From contig JAFWSI010000024.1 of the NCBI GenBank assembly GCA_017519415.1, positions 1-64,000 of the forward strand: a stretch of DNA of 64,000 nt, written 5' to 3'. Origin of the DNA: Ruminococcus sp. (GTDB lineage: Bacteria; Bacillota; Clostridia; Oscillospirales; Ruminococcaceae). The notes beneath the pieces were generated by a model. The model was not told where the DNA came from. It did no database searches and saw only the letters and a program-made list of their open reading frames with translations. Within the stretch, counting starts at the first letter, position 1, and every line of letters begins with the position of its first letter. Below are positions 51,662 to 60,376 of this stretch, one piece after another. A program made the translations under genes and the position numbers.

Positions 51662-52720
51662 TTATGCTTTCCTGTTCACAAAGTCCTCTATGGGCATGAT
51701 ATTTTCATCGTCTGCGGACAAATACGCATAGTAAGCAAGTATGTCCGAAGCGTCAACAGCGTTTATCAGGCCGTCGTGATCCACGTCTGCCGCAAGCTTC
51801 TGCGCTTCACTGTATCCGCCGTCAGCATTTGCGGAGATCATCGCATAGTACGCAAGCACAGACGAGGCGTCCACCGCATTTACGAGACCGTCGCCGTTTA
51901 CGTCGCCGAGCTCATACTCACCTTCGGATACAGACCTTGTCGTTGTAGTGGTAACAGTCACAGCAGTCGTTGTGGTAGTTTTTTTCTCGCCGTTCATCTT
52001 TATATAGCCGTTATAGATACCTTTTGTGAATACATAGGTCATCTGAAGCCTTTCCGCGGCATTCTTTTCGGAACCGATGAAGGTATCGGCTACTATGCCG
52101 TCGTCAACATATGAGATCCCTATGGGATAGAGATCGCCCTGCTCTGCATTTTCGGGAATGATAAAATCAATGGTGAATATACTGCCCCTGCTCAGCATGG
52201 TATCCTCCGAATATGCATAGAATGCCAGCTGTCCCTCCTCGATCATGGCTGAACCTGTTGTGAAGTCATTTATTGCCTTGCCCACGTTCACCAACTCACC
52301 GTCCGAATTTTTCTTTACTGTCAGCCGGGTATCATAGAAAATGTGGAATTTGATAAGGCTGACCGGTTCTGTTGCTCCCACAAGGCTGAAATATACCCGC
52401 TGTACCTTGCCGCGGGCATAGTCCGGATCAAGTCCGAGCTTATCGAAGAAGAGCATTATTCCGCCCTTATAATTCCTTGGATTTATAGTCGGTACATTCC
52501 ATTCCACCGGCTGTGTCCAGCGGGAACCGTCATAGGGCACCTCCCTGTCATCCTGCTTGTTGCATGGATTATACGCTCCCATGTAAGATCCGGCAGCAGC
52601 TATCGCAGCCGTTTCCGAATCTGCTTTTACGATACTGTCCGGAAAGTACCGGCAGACCGACAGTAAGCATACAAAGCCTGTTATAACCGATATGAAGCGT
52701 TCAAAGCTCCTTTTTCTCAT
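51662..52720 (-). CDS. Cohesin-dockerin protein, candidate adaptor scaffoldin (352 aa)
   Basis: Appears to carry one cohesin and one dockerin, the layout of an adaptor scaffoldin such as R. flavefaciens ScaC. Signal peptide or anchor (about 1-33), cohesin-like domain (about 90-250): VQRVYFSLVG, KFHIFYDTRLTV, GQLAFYAYSED, GSIFTIDFIIP, GDLYPIGISYVD and the closing NGYIKM all follow the cohesin pattern. Then a Thr linker (about 254-272) and a dockerin (about 278-345, GDVNGDGLVNAVDASSVLAYYA and ADVDHDGLINAVDASDILAYYA). It should bind a dockerin protein through the cohesin and plug into a larger scaffold. ATG at 52720 has AGGAGG-type RBS. Confidence 0.75.
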   Translation of the reverse strand: MRKRSFERFISVITGFVCLLSVCRYFPDSIVKADSETAAIAAAGSYMGAYNPCNKQDDREVPYDGSRWTQPVEWNVPTINPRNYKGGIMLFFDKLGLDPDYARGKVQRVYFSLVGATEPVSLIKFHIFYDTRLTVKKNSDGELVNVGKAINDFTTGSAMIEEGQLAFYAYSEDTMLSRGSIFTIDFIIPENAEQGDLYPIGISYVDDGIVADTFIGSEKNAAERLQMTYVFTKGIYNGYIKMNGEKKTTTTTAVTVTTTTTRSVSEGEYELGDVNGDGLVNAVDASSVLAYYAMISANADGGYSEAQKLAADVDHDGLINAVDASDILAYYAYLSADDENIMPIEDFVNRKA

Positions 52721-52892
52721 ACCTGACCTCCTGTTGCCGCAGCGATCATCGCTCCCGCATTGGTGTTTTTATCCTGAGCTGTAGCAGCGCAGCACTACAG
52801 CTCCTTAATTTTATCATACAGCCCCGTATTAGTCAAGTCAGGAGCGTTCGGTCGGCATTTTGTTTTTTTGCCCGGGATAAGCAATTTAGTAC

Positions 52893-52921
52893 TTGATTTA
52901 CAGGCGGATAAAGTATATAAT
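52893..52921 (+). promoter_or_regulatory. Promoter of the interrupted dockerin/SH3 gene
   Basis: TTGATT (52893-52898), 17-bp spacer, TATAAT (52916-52921). Confidence 0.75.
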
Positions 52922-52970
52922 ATAGGCATAAATACTGTGCGTTTAAATTACAGACAATGGAGGGATGATA

Positions 52971-55634
52971 ATGAACAGACGCATCAAAGGCATTTTTGCC
53001 GCTGTGACGGCAACAGCGATATGTTCGCTGAATACAGCTGCACTCGCAGCAAATTCCGGCACTTCAGATGTTGAAAACATTGTTTACGCTGCCGGGACGG
53101 AAGCAGCCGGACATGAGCTTATCCGTGAAAACGGGATCGGAGTCAGGGACGGATATTGCTACAGACGCACCGGCTGCTCCGAAAATGATGAAATGGAGCT
53201 CATTTCGCCGTCGCTTTTCAGGGCAAAATGGGATTCGACAGACGCTGCCAATACAAGAACTCCCGTGTTTGAGCGCGGAAAGCAGTTCGACCCCGGTCAG
53301 GAGCTCAGCTATACTATGGAATCCGCTGTTGATTATGAAATGAAATTTGAAGCGGAAGGCTCTTTCTTTGCAGGTGTACACATCACGCTGAACGGCCCCG
53401 AAACCGAGCAATACTGTCAGAATGCGGAAATATATATAATAGACGCCTCTTTAAACTGGAAAGTTCCCGAGGACGCGTCATATCTTCATAGTATCACAGG
53501 AAAAGGCACATTATACAGTGTGTACCATTGTAACAGGAGAATAGGCGGTACAGGTAAAGGTCTGTCTGAGGATTCATATTATATCGTGGACAAATATGCG
53601 GAAAGCTGCGGCAAAGCAGGCAAGGTATCAGCCCGCCATGATATTGCAGCCTTTATCGATGATGTAATTCTGTACGGTGATTATGTGTCAAATTCCGTTA
53701 GCGTGGGAATAAACGGAGGAGTCTCCAAAGGAAGTGCGGAGCTTGTCCGCAACGAGATCACAGTGCCGGATACTCCGAAATTTGAAGATCCGCACGATTA
53801 TATCAGTAAAAGGATATATCTTGACAACGGTTCACACTGGGATAATGCTGCTCAGACAAGGGTCGGCGGAAAAACATACAGTGCATTCGGATATGATATA
53901 GAAATGAAGGGCTACGCCGGCGAACCTGTCAGCTGCACCTGGAATTATTACAAGGACACGGAAGAATACGAACGTTCCGGATTCAGAAAGGTCTCCTTCG
54001 GAGTACCGGATTCATTCTACACTCTCAGCATCATAGACTGGCAGGGCTCGTCGGTTTACGATGATGTAGATGATCTGGTGCTCGGGTACAGCATGGATAT
54101 AGGAGCAATAGAGAATAAGACCGGTGATTCCTCATGGAACATTGGCGCGGATATACAGTGCATGAAAGTCGGCCCGGAGCCAAGGACAGGACTCGCTGCC
54201 GAGCTTCTGGGCAATGAATCCATAACGTATGTACACGTTATCGACAAAGCGGAGAACTTTTCCCTCGCAAGCGACATGGACCGCTACTATGCTCCCGAGG
54301 AACTGGGGACCATAACATCGGGCGGCATCGATTATGACGTCGTCCTGTATAAAAACAAGAGCGAATCCGCTTTTCCGTCCATCACTTTAATACGCCGTGA
54401 GCAGATCTCCCCCACAGCGGCAGAGGACATTCCCGAGGGCTATGTCCGCTATGAAAACTCCTTCAGCTTGGTTGACATCGTCAATAAGCTCAACGACCTC
54501 GGCCTTGACATCGGCGGCATAAGAGAGACTGAGTTCCTGTTCAATACCTATGACACATCGGGTCACGCATATCTCAATTATGCAGGTATAAAGCGTGTGA
54601 TCCCACCGGACAAAACATATACAGAAGATGATGTAAAGCTGCTTAAAAGCTATCTGCTCGGACAGGCGCATGAAGCTCCCGAATGCAGCGACTATGCTTC
54701 CCATGACTATTACGAAATGGATCTTGAGGAATATCTTTCCAGAATGAAAAAGAACTATGACCTCAACGGCGACGGAGTATGGGATACTTTCGACCTCTGC
54801 CTGATGCAGAAAAAGCTTGTCTCAAAAAGCTCAGCAGAACTCGTTGAGCCCGATAACCGTATAGAGTACGGAACAACATATGATATTATCGGAAACGGAC
54901 TTAAATTATACAGCGATCCCGGTGAAAGCTACGAAGTTATCGGCAGCGTACCTCCATGGACGCAGCTCAAAGAGCTTGGCTATCAGAGCGAAAATAGTAC
55001 CTGGATCTTTACGGAATACTCCGGGCAGTATGGCTGGGCCGATACGTCAGAGCCGAATATATCGCCTAATATGGGCGAACAGTGGGGCAAGCCCGTAATA
55101 TATCTCTATCCCTAAAAGGAGACCGATGTCCATGTTGAGCTTGAGCTGACTTCCTCCGATCTCTACACAACATATCCGAGATATAACAACGGCTGGGATG
55201 TGACGGCATATCCCGACGGTTCACTTCTCAACAAGGCAGACGGCACACATCACAAGTACCTTTTCTGGGAAAGCGTGAACGCCCGCACAAGATTTGACTT
55301 TTCAAAGGGCTTCTGCGTTGCGGGAAAAGATACCGAAAGCTTCCTGAAGGAAAAGCTCACATATATGGGGCTGACCGAAGAGGAGATGAACGAATTCATC
55401 GTATACTGGCTGCCGAAAATGGAGCATAATGCGTATAATCTCATCACCTTCCAGGGCGATCTCTATACGGAGGCTGCAAAACTGACTATCACACCGACTC
55501 CCGACAGTCTGCTCCGTATCTTCATGGCGTATGTTCCCCTTGAAGCTGCCGCAGACATTGAACCGCAGCAGCTTGAGGCCTTTGAAAGAAAGGGCTTTAC
55601 TGTAGTTGAATGGGGCGGTACCGAGATAAGATAA
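52971..55634 (+). pseudogene. Secreted dockerin/SH3 protein interrupted by an in-frame stop
   Basis: One reading frame of 888 codons broken only by TAA at 55113-55115. Before the stop (714 residues): signal peptide (about 1-27), a large beta-rich region with a repeated D-NGSHWDNAAQTRVGG-like part, a dockerin-like segment (about 560-625) with only one good calcium loop (YDLNGDGVWDTFDLCLMQ), and a bacterial SH3-like domain (about 640-700). After the stop the frame continues KETDVHVELEL, then YNNGWDVTAYPDG, FDFSKGFCV and FTVVEWGGTEI. I recall related proteins reading YLYPEKET across this point, so GAA to TAA is the likely change. It may be a recent pseudogene, a truncated but working protein, or a readthrough. 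ATG at 52971 is 7 bp from GGAGG. Confidence 0.8.
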
Positions 55635-55694
55635 GGCTTTGCCTTCTGTATCTCACAGGAGCTTTCCCGCGGAAAGCCCCAAGCTGTAAAAAAT

Positions 55695-55735
55695 AACAGG
55701 CAGATACTTCGTCTGAAGTATCTGCCTGTTTTTAT
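55695..55735. terminator. Bidirectional terminator
   Basis: AACAGGCAGATACTTC pairs perfectly with GAAGTATCTGCCTGTT (55695-55710 with 55715-55730), A-rich before and T-rich after. Confidence 0.92.
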
Positions 55736-55753
55736 CAGTGCAGTACGATCGGA

Positions 55754-58081
55754 TCATCTCTTGAATTTAAGGGCAAATCCGAGTCCGAGCAGGAGAACGA
55801 GTGCGGACACACCGAGTAATACATAAGCAACCGTGCTGCTCCGCTGTGAAGCGCCGTTCATGGGAGAAAAGCTTCCCATATCAGGTCTTTCGCCGCCGCC
55901 CGGTCTGTTTTCTTTTCCGGAAGCGTTATTGCTGCTTTCATCGGCAGCCGGCGAAGTTTTTTCCTCTTTTTCAGTGTCTTTTTCAGCCTCTGTGACCTTT
56001 TCCGTCCCGGAGCTGTCTGCATCCTCATCACCTGTTTTGGCGTTATCTCCGAAAGGCTGAGCGCCGTCAGGCATATTATCGGGATCAAAATCCTCGGGCA
56101 TATTGTCCGGATCGAAGCCCTCAGGCATATCTCCACCGAAATCAGGCATATTTCCCGGATCAAAGCCCCCGGGCATTTCCCCGTCGAAGCCCTGCGGGGG
56201 CTGTCCGCCGCCTCCGCGCTGTGATCTGCTGCCGCGGCTTGAATTATCTTCATTTGCCAGCGGCTGGATATTGCTTAACATCTTTACGGAGAAAGACGAT
56301 GTATCCGAGGTCTGTACTATTTCGGAGCTTTTTGTTTTCTTTGAAGAATCAGACACAGCTGACTTTTTTGAGCCGCTGTTTCTGTCGGAACCGCCCTTCT
56401 GAGCTCCGCCAAATCCGCCTTTTCCGCCGCCCATGGAGCCCATATCAGATGTGTTCAGACCGTCTGTGTCAATGAGTGCGGAGCTGTCCTCTTTCTGTCC
56501 CTCTGTGGTAGACGGGATAGTGCCGTCGAGCTGTCCGCTGACGCTCTCTGCGCGGAGAGTGCAGAAGCTTTTTATAGCTTCAACACCTGTTTTGAACTCC
56601 TCGTAGGTGCAGAATTTTGTGGGATCCTTCTCCACATATTTATCGATAAGCTCTGCGGTATCCGTTACGAGCTTTTCAAAGTCAACGCTGTCAAGGAACT
56701 CGCCGAAAAGCTCGTGATACTTCTCCGTGTATTCCTCGTTATCGAATATCCACGCTATCATGGGACGGTCGCTCATGCCGTTTGACACAGGAGTATCGAT
56801 AGGCGAATTAACGGAAGACGAAGCGTTTCCGCCCATGAACGAGCCGTATGCAAGGTTATAGTCCCAGGGTATCATTGAAAGCTGTCCGTCTTCCTCATAG
56901 AGGTAATAGTTGTGTATCATCTGACCTGTGTAGCTGTCGCCGTTGACAAGAAAATCATGAACTACAAAGTAGCGGATAACTTCCTCGACATCGACTGTGC
57001 TTTCAAGTTCGGACTGCTCCAGCAGAGCTTTAAGTGAACGGATAAGACGCTTCTTATCGGCTTTATCAACAGGGGTCTTCGCGTTATTGAAGATATTGGA
57101 ATAGCTGTCAATATCGTCGTCGGTATACTTCAGCTTTACATCATCGCTGCCCATACCGAATCCGCCCTTGCCTTCGCCGCCGCCGAAGCTCGGCATTTCT
57201 CCGCCCTCTCCGAACATAGCCGAGGGGTCAAAGTCGCCGAAATCCTCGGGCATATTGTCGGGATCAAAGCTGCCGAAATCAGGCATATTTCCTCCGAAAT
57301 CGGGCATATTGCCGAAGTCTGGCATTCCACCGCCGAAGCCGCCGGGTGTTTTTGACGAGCTGTTATTTTCGTTTGTTTTATCGGAGCTTTCTGTATCTTC
57401 GCTCTCTTTATTCATAAAATCCCCCATGCTGAAGTCCTTGCCGTTGCCGCGTCCGCCGCCGAAGCTCATAGCGTCGGGCTTGTAGAGGTCGCCGTAATTG
57501 CTGCCGTAGTTTCTTTCAAGGAAGGATTCCTCGATAGCCTCCACAGCAAGATACAGTCCCCAGTCCTCGCCGTTCACCGTGATATAGGCATAGCTGCAAA
57601 GGGGGGCGTCCACGCCGAAATCATACATCAGCGTATACGCAAGATAGTCCTTCATGTAGGTGTTGTCCTGAATTATATTGTTCAGGCAGAGCTTGTCGAG
57701 ACCGTGATAGGTCTTGCCGTTTTCGTACTGGTCAAACTCGATCTTGAAGCTGTAGCGGTCGCTGTCCATATTCCTTACGGAGCTGAGGGAGGTATTGCCC
57801 TTTGCTCTGAGTCCCACATTTTTTACTGCTTCGCCGTCGATGACAAGATTGCAGGCGGAATATTCCTCGCTCTCACAGCTCTCTATGAAGCCCTCCCAGT
57901 CGTTCATGACTATGTCAATGGTATGCACCCTTGAGCGGTCGAACAGGCGGTTCTCATAACCTATGGCGTGAGCCGTGGTCTTTATGCCCAGGACCTGTCC
58001 GTTGCAGAAGATTAAGGCTATCAGAAGAGTAATGGCAGTGATAACAATGCATATCCTGTCTATGTTTTTATGTGCCGACAT
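55754..58081 (-). CDS. Membrane-anchored CotH-family protein with Gly/Met/Pro-rich inserts (775 aa)
   Basis: CotH kinase-like protein outside the cell, anchored by an N-terminal span (about 10-30) and a C-terminal span (about 750-770). The CotH domain is split: GLRAKGNTSL and YHGLDKLCLNN (about 91-135), WGLYLAVEAIEESF (about 174-187), then after an insert HDFLVNGDSYTGQMIHNYYL and IPWDYNLAYGSF (about 373-415). The insert (about 243-325) is built from MPDFG and DPDNMPEDF units, and a second such tract lies at about 640-690. Last gene of the VTC-DUF4956-CotH operon, 12 bp after DUF4956. The second Asp of the usual WDYD is Asn. Likely substrate: a protein or polymer at the surface; unknown. Confidence 0.87.
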   Translation of the reverse strand: MSAHKNIDRICIVITAITLLIALIFCNGQVLGIKTTAHAIGYENRLFDRSRVHTIDIVMNDWEGFIESCESEEYSACNLVIDGEAVKNVGLRAKGNTSLSSVRNMDSDRYSFKIEFDQYENGKTYHGLDKLCLNNIIQDNTYMKDYLAYTLMYDFGVDAPLCSYAYITVNGEDWGLYLAVEAIEESFLERNYGSNYGDLYKPDAMSFGGGRGNGKDFSMGDFMNKESEDTESSDKTNENNSSSKTPGGFGGGMPDFGNMPDFGGNMPDFGSFDPDNMPEDFGDFDPSAMFGEGGEMPSFGGGEGKGGFGMGSDDVKLKYTDDDIDSYSNIFNNAKTPVDKADKKRLIRSLKALLEQSELESTVDVEEVIRYFVVHDFLVNGDSYTGQMIHNYYLYEEDGQLSMIPWDYNLAYGSFMGGNASSSVNSPIDTPVSNGMSDRPMIAWIFDNEEYTEKYHELFGEFLDSVDFEKLVTDTAELIDKYVEKDPTKFCTYEEFKTGVEAIKSFCTLRAESVSGQLDGTIPSTTEGQKEDSSALIDTDGLNTSDMGSMGGGKGGFGGAQKGGSDRNSGSKKSAVSDSSKKTKSSEIVQTSDTSSFSVKMLSNIQPLANEDNSSRGSRSQRGGGGQPPQGFDGEMPGGFDPGNMPDFGGDMPEGFDPDNMPEDFDPDNMPDGAQPFGDNAKTGDEDADSSGTEKVTEAEKDTEKEEKTSPAADESSNNASGKENRPGGGERPDMGSFSPMNGASQRSSTVAYVLLGVSALVLLLGLGFALKFKR

Positions 58082-58093
58082 TCTATCACACCC

Positions 58094-58765
58094 TTATCCC
58101 ATGTAATCGCCGTTGTAGCTTACGAGAACAGCACTGCTCACACCCTCCATATCTGCAAGAGTGTTTACGAAATCGGTATTGTCGTCCTTGAGACGGATCT
58201 CCATATTCAGCTCAACAGAGCCCTTCTGAGCGGTCTTGCTCTTTACCACGCATCTATCGGTCTTGCCGTCGAGGAAAGCCTTGGCCTTTGTCTCGCTGTC
58301 GTGACCGTCGCAGCGAACTACAACGATATACGGATTCTTTACTGCCTTGCGGTTTACGAATACAAGGAGGATAACTCCGATGATAACGCTGCCGATGACT
58401 GCAAGGGGTATCATGCCTGCCGCAAGAACGATACCGACTGCTATAGCCCAGAACAGGAACGCAATATCAAGGGGTTCCTTTATGGCTGTACGGAAACGGA
58501 CGATAGAAAGTGCGCCCACCATACCGAGGGAAAGAACCACATTGCTTGTAACTGCAAGAATAACTACTGTGGTTATCATTGTAAGTGCAACGAGAGTCGT
58601 GCCGAAGCTTGCGGAGTACATAACTCCCGAATAGGTCTTTTTGTATACAAGGAATATGAACATTCCCAGACCGAATGCAAGCACAAGGGTTACCGCCATA
58701 TCGAGAATGCTGACGCTGGTCACATTCTCTATAAAATTAGACTTGAAAATATCACTGAAACTCAT
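58094..58765 (-). CDS. DUF4956 membrane protein (223 aa)
   Basis: Four membrane spans in the N-terminal part (about 22-42, 50-73, 77-95 and 105-135) with the highly conserved family core SLGMVGALSIVRFRTAIKEP (about 79-98), then a cytoplasmic ACT-like domain (about 145-220). Biochemical role is not established; DUF4956 genes recur beside VTC-domain and CotH genes. RBS AAAGGAG 10 bp from the ATG. 20 bp after the VTC gene and 12 bp before cotH. Could be a channel or a membrane partner of the VTC protein. Confidence 0.9.
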   Translation of the reverse strand: MSFSDIFKSNFIENVTSVSILDMAVTLVLAFGLGMFIFLVYKKTYSGVMYSASFGTTLVALTMITTVVILAVTSNVVLSLGMVGALSIVRFRTAIKEPLDIAFLFWAIAVGIVLAAGMIPLAVIGSVIIGVILLVFVNRKAVKNPYIVVVRCDGHDSETKAKAFLDGKTDRCVVKSKTAQKGSVELNMEIRLKDDNTDFVNTLADMEGVSSAVLVSYNGDYMG

Positions 58766-58785
58766 AATAAAAACTCCTTTAATTT

Positions 58786-59454
58786 TTATCCGTAAATTCT
58801 ACAGGCTGCATATTTTGAAAACGCTCCCTCACGCCTGTCCGGAAGGGAAACTGCGTCTCTGATTATATCGGGAAGAAAACCGTCCCACTTGACTTCCAGT
58901 ATGATCGAATCCGAAACGGGGACCGTCACACAGCCGGGATCGAGAAAATCCGTACACCGCATACCGCTCCGCACATTGTAATCAATGGTCACACGGACGT
59001 TTCCTGCGGGATAGATGAATGGCTCTCTTGTGTAATCCACTATAGTTTTCGGAGCTATACCCTCTGTCGTCATCTTGGTGTATAATTCCTGTATAAGGGG
59101 ATACTGCGAATCTATCATCCATTTCGTATCACCGTCAACTATGCTCTGCACCTGCTGTGCTGTCAGCGGTGCGCTCTGCTTGTTGCCGAGGTGGTCTATC
59201 TTGCTTTTCTTTTCAAGATGTATGACCGAGGTATCGCCGTTGTAGTATCTGATACGGAACTTTTCACGCCGGCTCAGTCCGTTCAGCTTTTCCATCAGCG
59301 CCTTATCCGCGAGGTTGTCGAAGTAAAGACTGCGGATAAAGTATTTCCCGTCAATGGCGTGAGGATCGTGATATGCGACTGCGCTTAGTCTGTGCCGTAT
59401 CGTTATCATATCGGAGTAGTTTATCTCATGCTTTATCTCATGTCTGAGATCCAT
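58786..59454 (-). CDS. VTC-domain polyphosphate-polymerase-like protein (222 aa)
   Basis: Resembles the catalytic tunnel domain of eukaryotic Vtc4, which makes polyphosphate from ATP. Basic and acidic residues expected in the tunnel are visible: RHEIKHEINY (about 4-13), YFIRSLYFDN (about 38-47), KFRIRYYNGD (about 65-74), HLEKKSKIDHLGN (about 79-91) and the acidic ILEVKWDG (about 185-192). Cytoplasmic, no SPX domain. The ATG at 59454 has AGAGGTG upstream; the longer start at 59490 lies in the regulatory inverted repeat. First gene of the operon. Polyphosphate synthesis is inferred from the fold. Confidence 0.9.
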   Translation of the reverse strand: MDLRHEIKHEINYSDMITIRHRLSAVAYHDPHAIDGKYFIRSLYFDNLADKALMEKLNGLSRREKFRIRYYNGDTSVIHLEKKSKIDHLGNKQSAPLTAQQVQSIVDGDTKWMIDSQYPLIQELYTKMTTEGIAPKTIVDYTREPFIYPAGNVRVTIDYNVRSGMRCTDFLDPGCVTVPVSDSIILEVKWDGFLPDIIRDAVSLPDRREGAFSKYAACRIYG

Positions 59455-59483
59455 AGTTTCACCTCTTTTCCTTGTCATAGGTA

Positions 59484-59522
59484 CGCACACAGACCAATGA
59501 AGGGAAAGCCAGCCTGTGTGCG
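59484..59522. promoter_or_regulatory. Inverted repeat in the leader of the VTC operon
   Basis: CGCACACAG (59484-59492) faces CTGTGTGCG (59514-59522), and outer arms CATAGG (59476-59481) and CCTATG (59529-59534) extend it. It is either an operator or a leader hairpin. It lies about 30 bp upstream of the VTC start. Confidence 0.5.
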
Positions 59523-59597
59523 CTGCATCCTATGCTTTAATTATATCCGTGAACGCTGAATTGAAACTGAAAACGGGTGTAAAGCCGGTAAAACCAA

Positions 59598-59615
59598 AGT
59601 GAAAGTTAAGTGAAA
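59598..59615. promoter_or_regulatory. Candidate response-regulator box
   Basis: AGTGAAA occurs at 59598-59604 and 59609-59615, an 11-bp direct repeat as bound by OmpR/PhoB-type regulators. It lies in the divergent region between the VTC operon and the response-regulator gene, 27 bp upstream of the latter's -35 box. Confidence 0.45.
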
Positions 59616-59641
59616 TAATTGTAAAAGCTTTTATTTTCAGC

Positions 59642-59670
59642 TTGTATTCAGTTATATGATGTATTATAAT
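59642..59670 (+). promoter_or_regulatory. Promoter of the two-component operon
   Basis: TTGTAT (59642-59647), 17-bp spacer, TATAAT (59665-59670). Confidence 0.75.
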
Positions 59671-59698
59671 AATAGTAACCATATAAGGGGGGCTCGAT

Positions 59699-60376
59699 TT
59701 GAAGATACTTATAATCGAAGATGAAAAGGTCCTGGCTGATTCGCTGAAGCTCATGCTCCGGTCAAAGGGCTTTGAAGCAGAGGCTGTCTACGACGGCGAA
59801 AGCGGCGAACAGTACGCAATGCTCAACATATACGACCTGATAATACTTGACATCATGCTTCCGAAGCAGAACGGCTATCAGGTGGCGAAGTCTGTCCGTG
59901 AAAAGAAGAATACCACACCTATTCTCATGCTGACGGCAAAATCAGACGTGGAGGACAAGGTTAAGGGACTTGACGCAGGTGCGGACTACTACCTCACCAA
60001 GCCCTTTGACGCAAGGGAGCTTCTTGCCTGTGTCAATGCCCTTCTGCGCAGACAGGGTTCACAGGTGAACGAGCTCGCTTTTGGGAATACGCGCCTTGAT
60101 CTGGAATCTGCGGCTCTTATCTGCGGTGAAAACAGTGTAAGGCTTTCCGCAAGGGAATTTGAGGTCATGCGCATGCTGATGACCTCGGGTACAAATCATA
60201 TTTCAAAGGAAATGCTTCTTACCAAGGTCTGGGGATATGACTCAAATGCTGTTGAGAACCATGTGGAGGCATATGTGAGCTTTCTGCGGAAAAAGCTTCT
60301 GAGTATCGGCTCAGATGTCCGTATCGAAGCAATGAGGCGGCTGGGCTATCATCTGGAGTGTGATGAAAAATGCTGA
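59699..60376 (+). CDS. OmpR/PhoB-family response regulator (225 aa)
   Basis: DNA-binding regulator. Receiver domain (about 1-117) with the acidic pair IEDE (6-9), phospho-acceptor Asp in LIILDIMLP (about 51), conserved Thr in LMLTAKSD (about 79) and Lys in YLTKPFD (about 101); winged-helix effector domain (about 128-222, RLSAREFEVMRMLM and VENHVEAYVSFLRKKL). The start is a TTG at 59699, 7 bp after AAGGGGGG; no ATG fits better. Overlaps the sensor kinase gene by 7 bp. Divergently placed from the VTC-DUF4956-CotH operon, which it probably controls. Confidence 0.95.
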   Translation: MKILIIEDEKVLADSLKLMLRSKGFEAEAVYDGESGEQYAMLNIYDLIILDIMLPKQNGYQVAKSVREKKNTTPILMLTAKSDVEDKVKGLDAGADYYLTKPFDARELLACVNALLRRQGSQVNELAFGNTRLDLESAALICGENSVRLSAREFEVMRMLMTSGTNHISKEMLLTKVWGYDSNAVENHVEAYVSFLRKKLLSIGSDVRIEAMRRLGYHLECDEKC

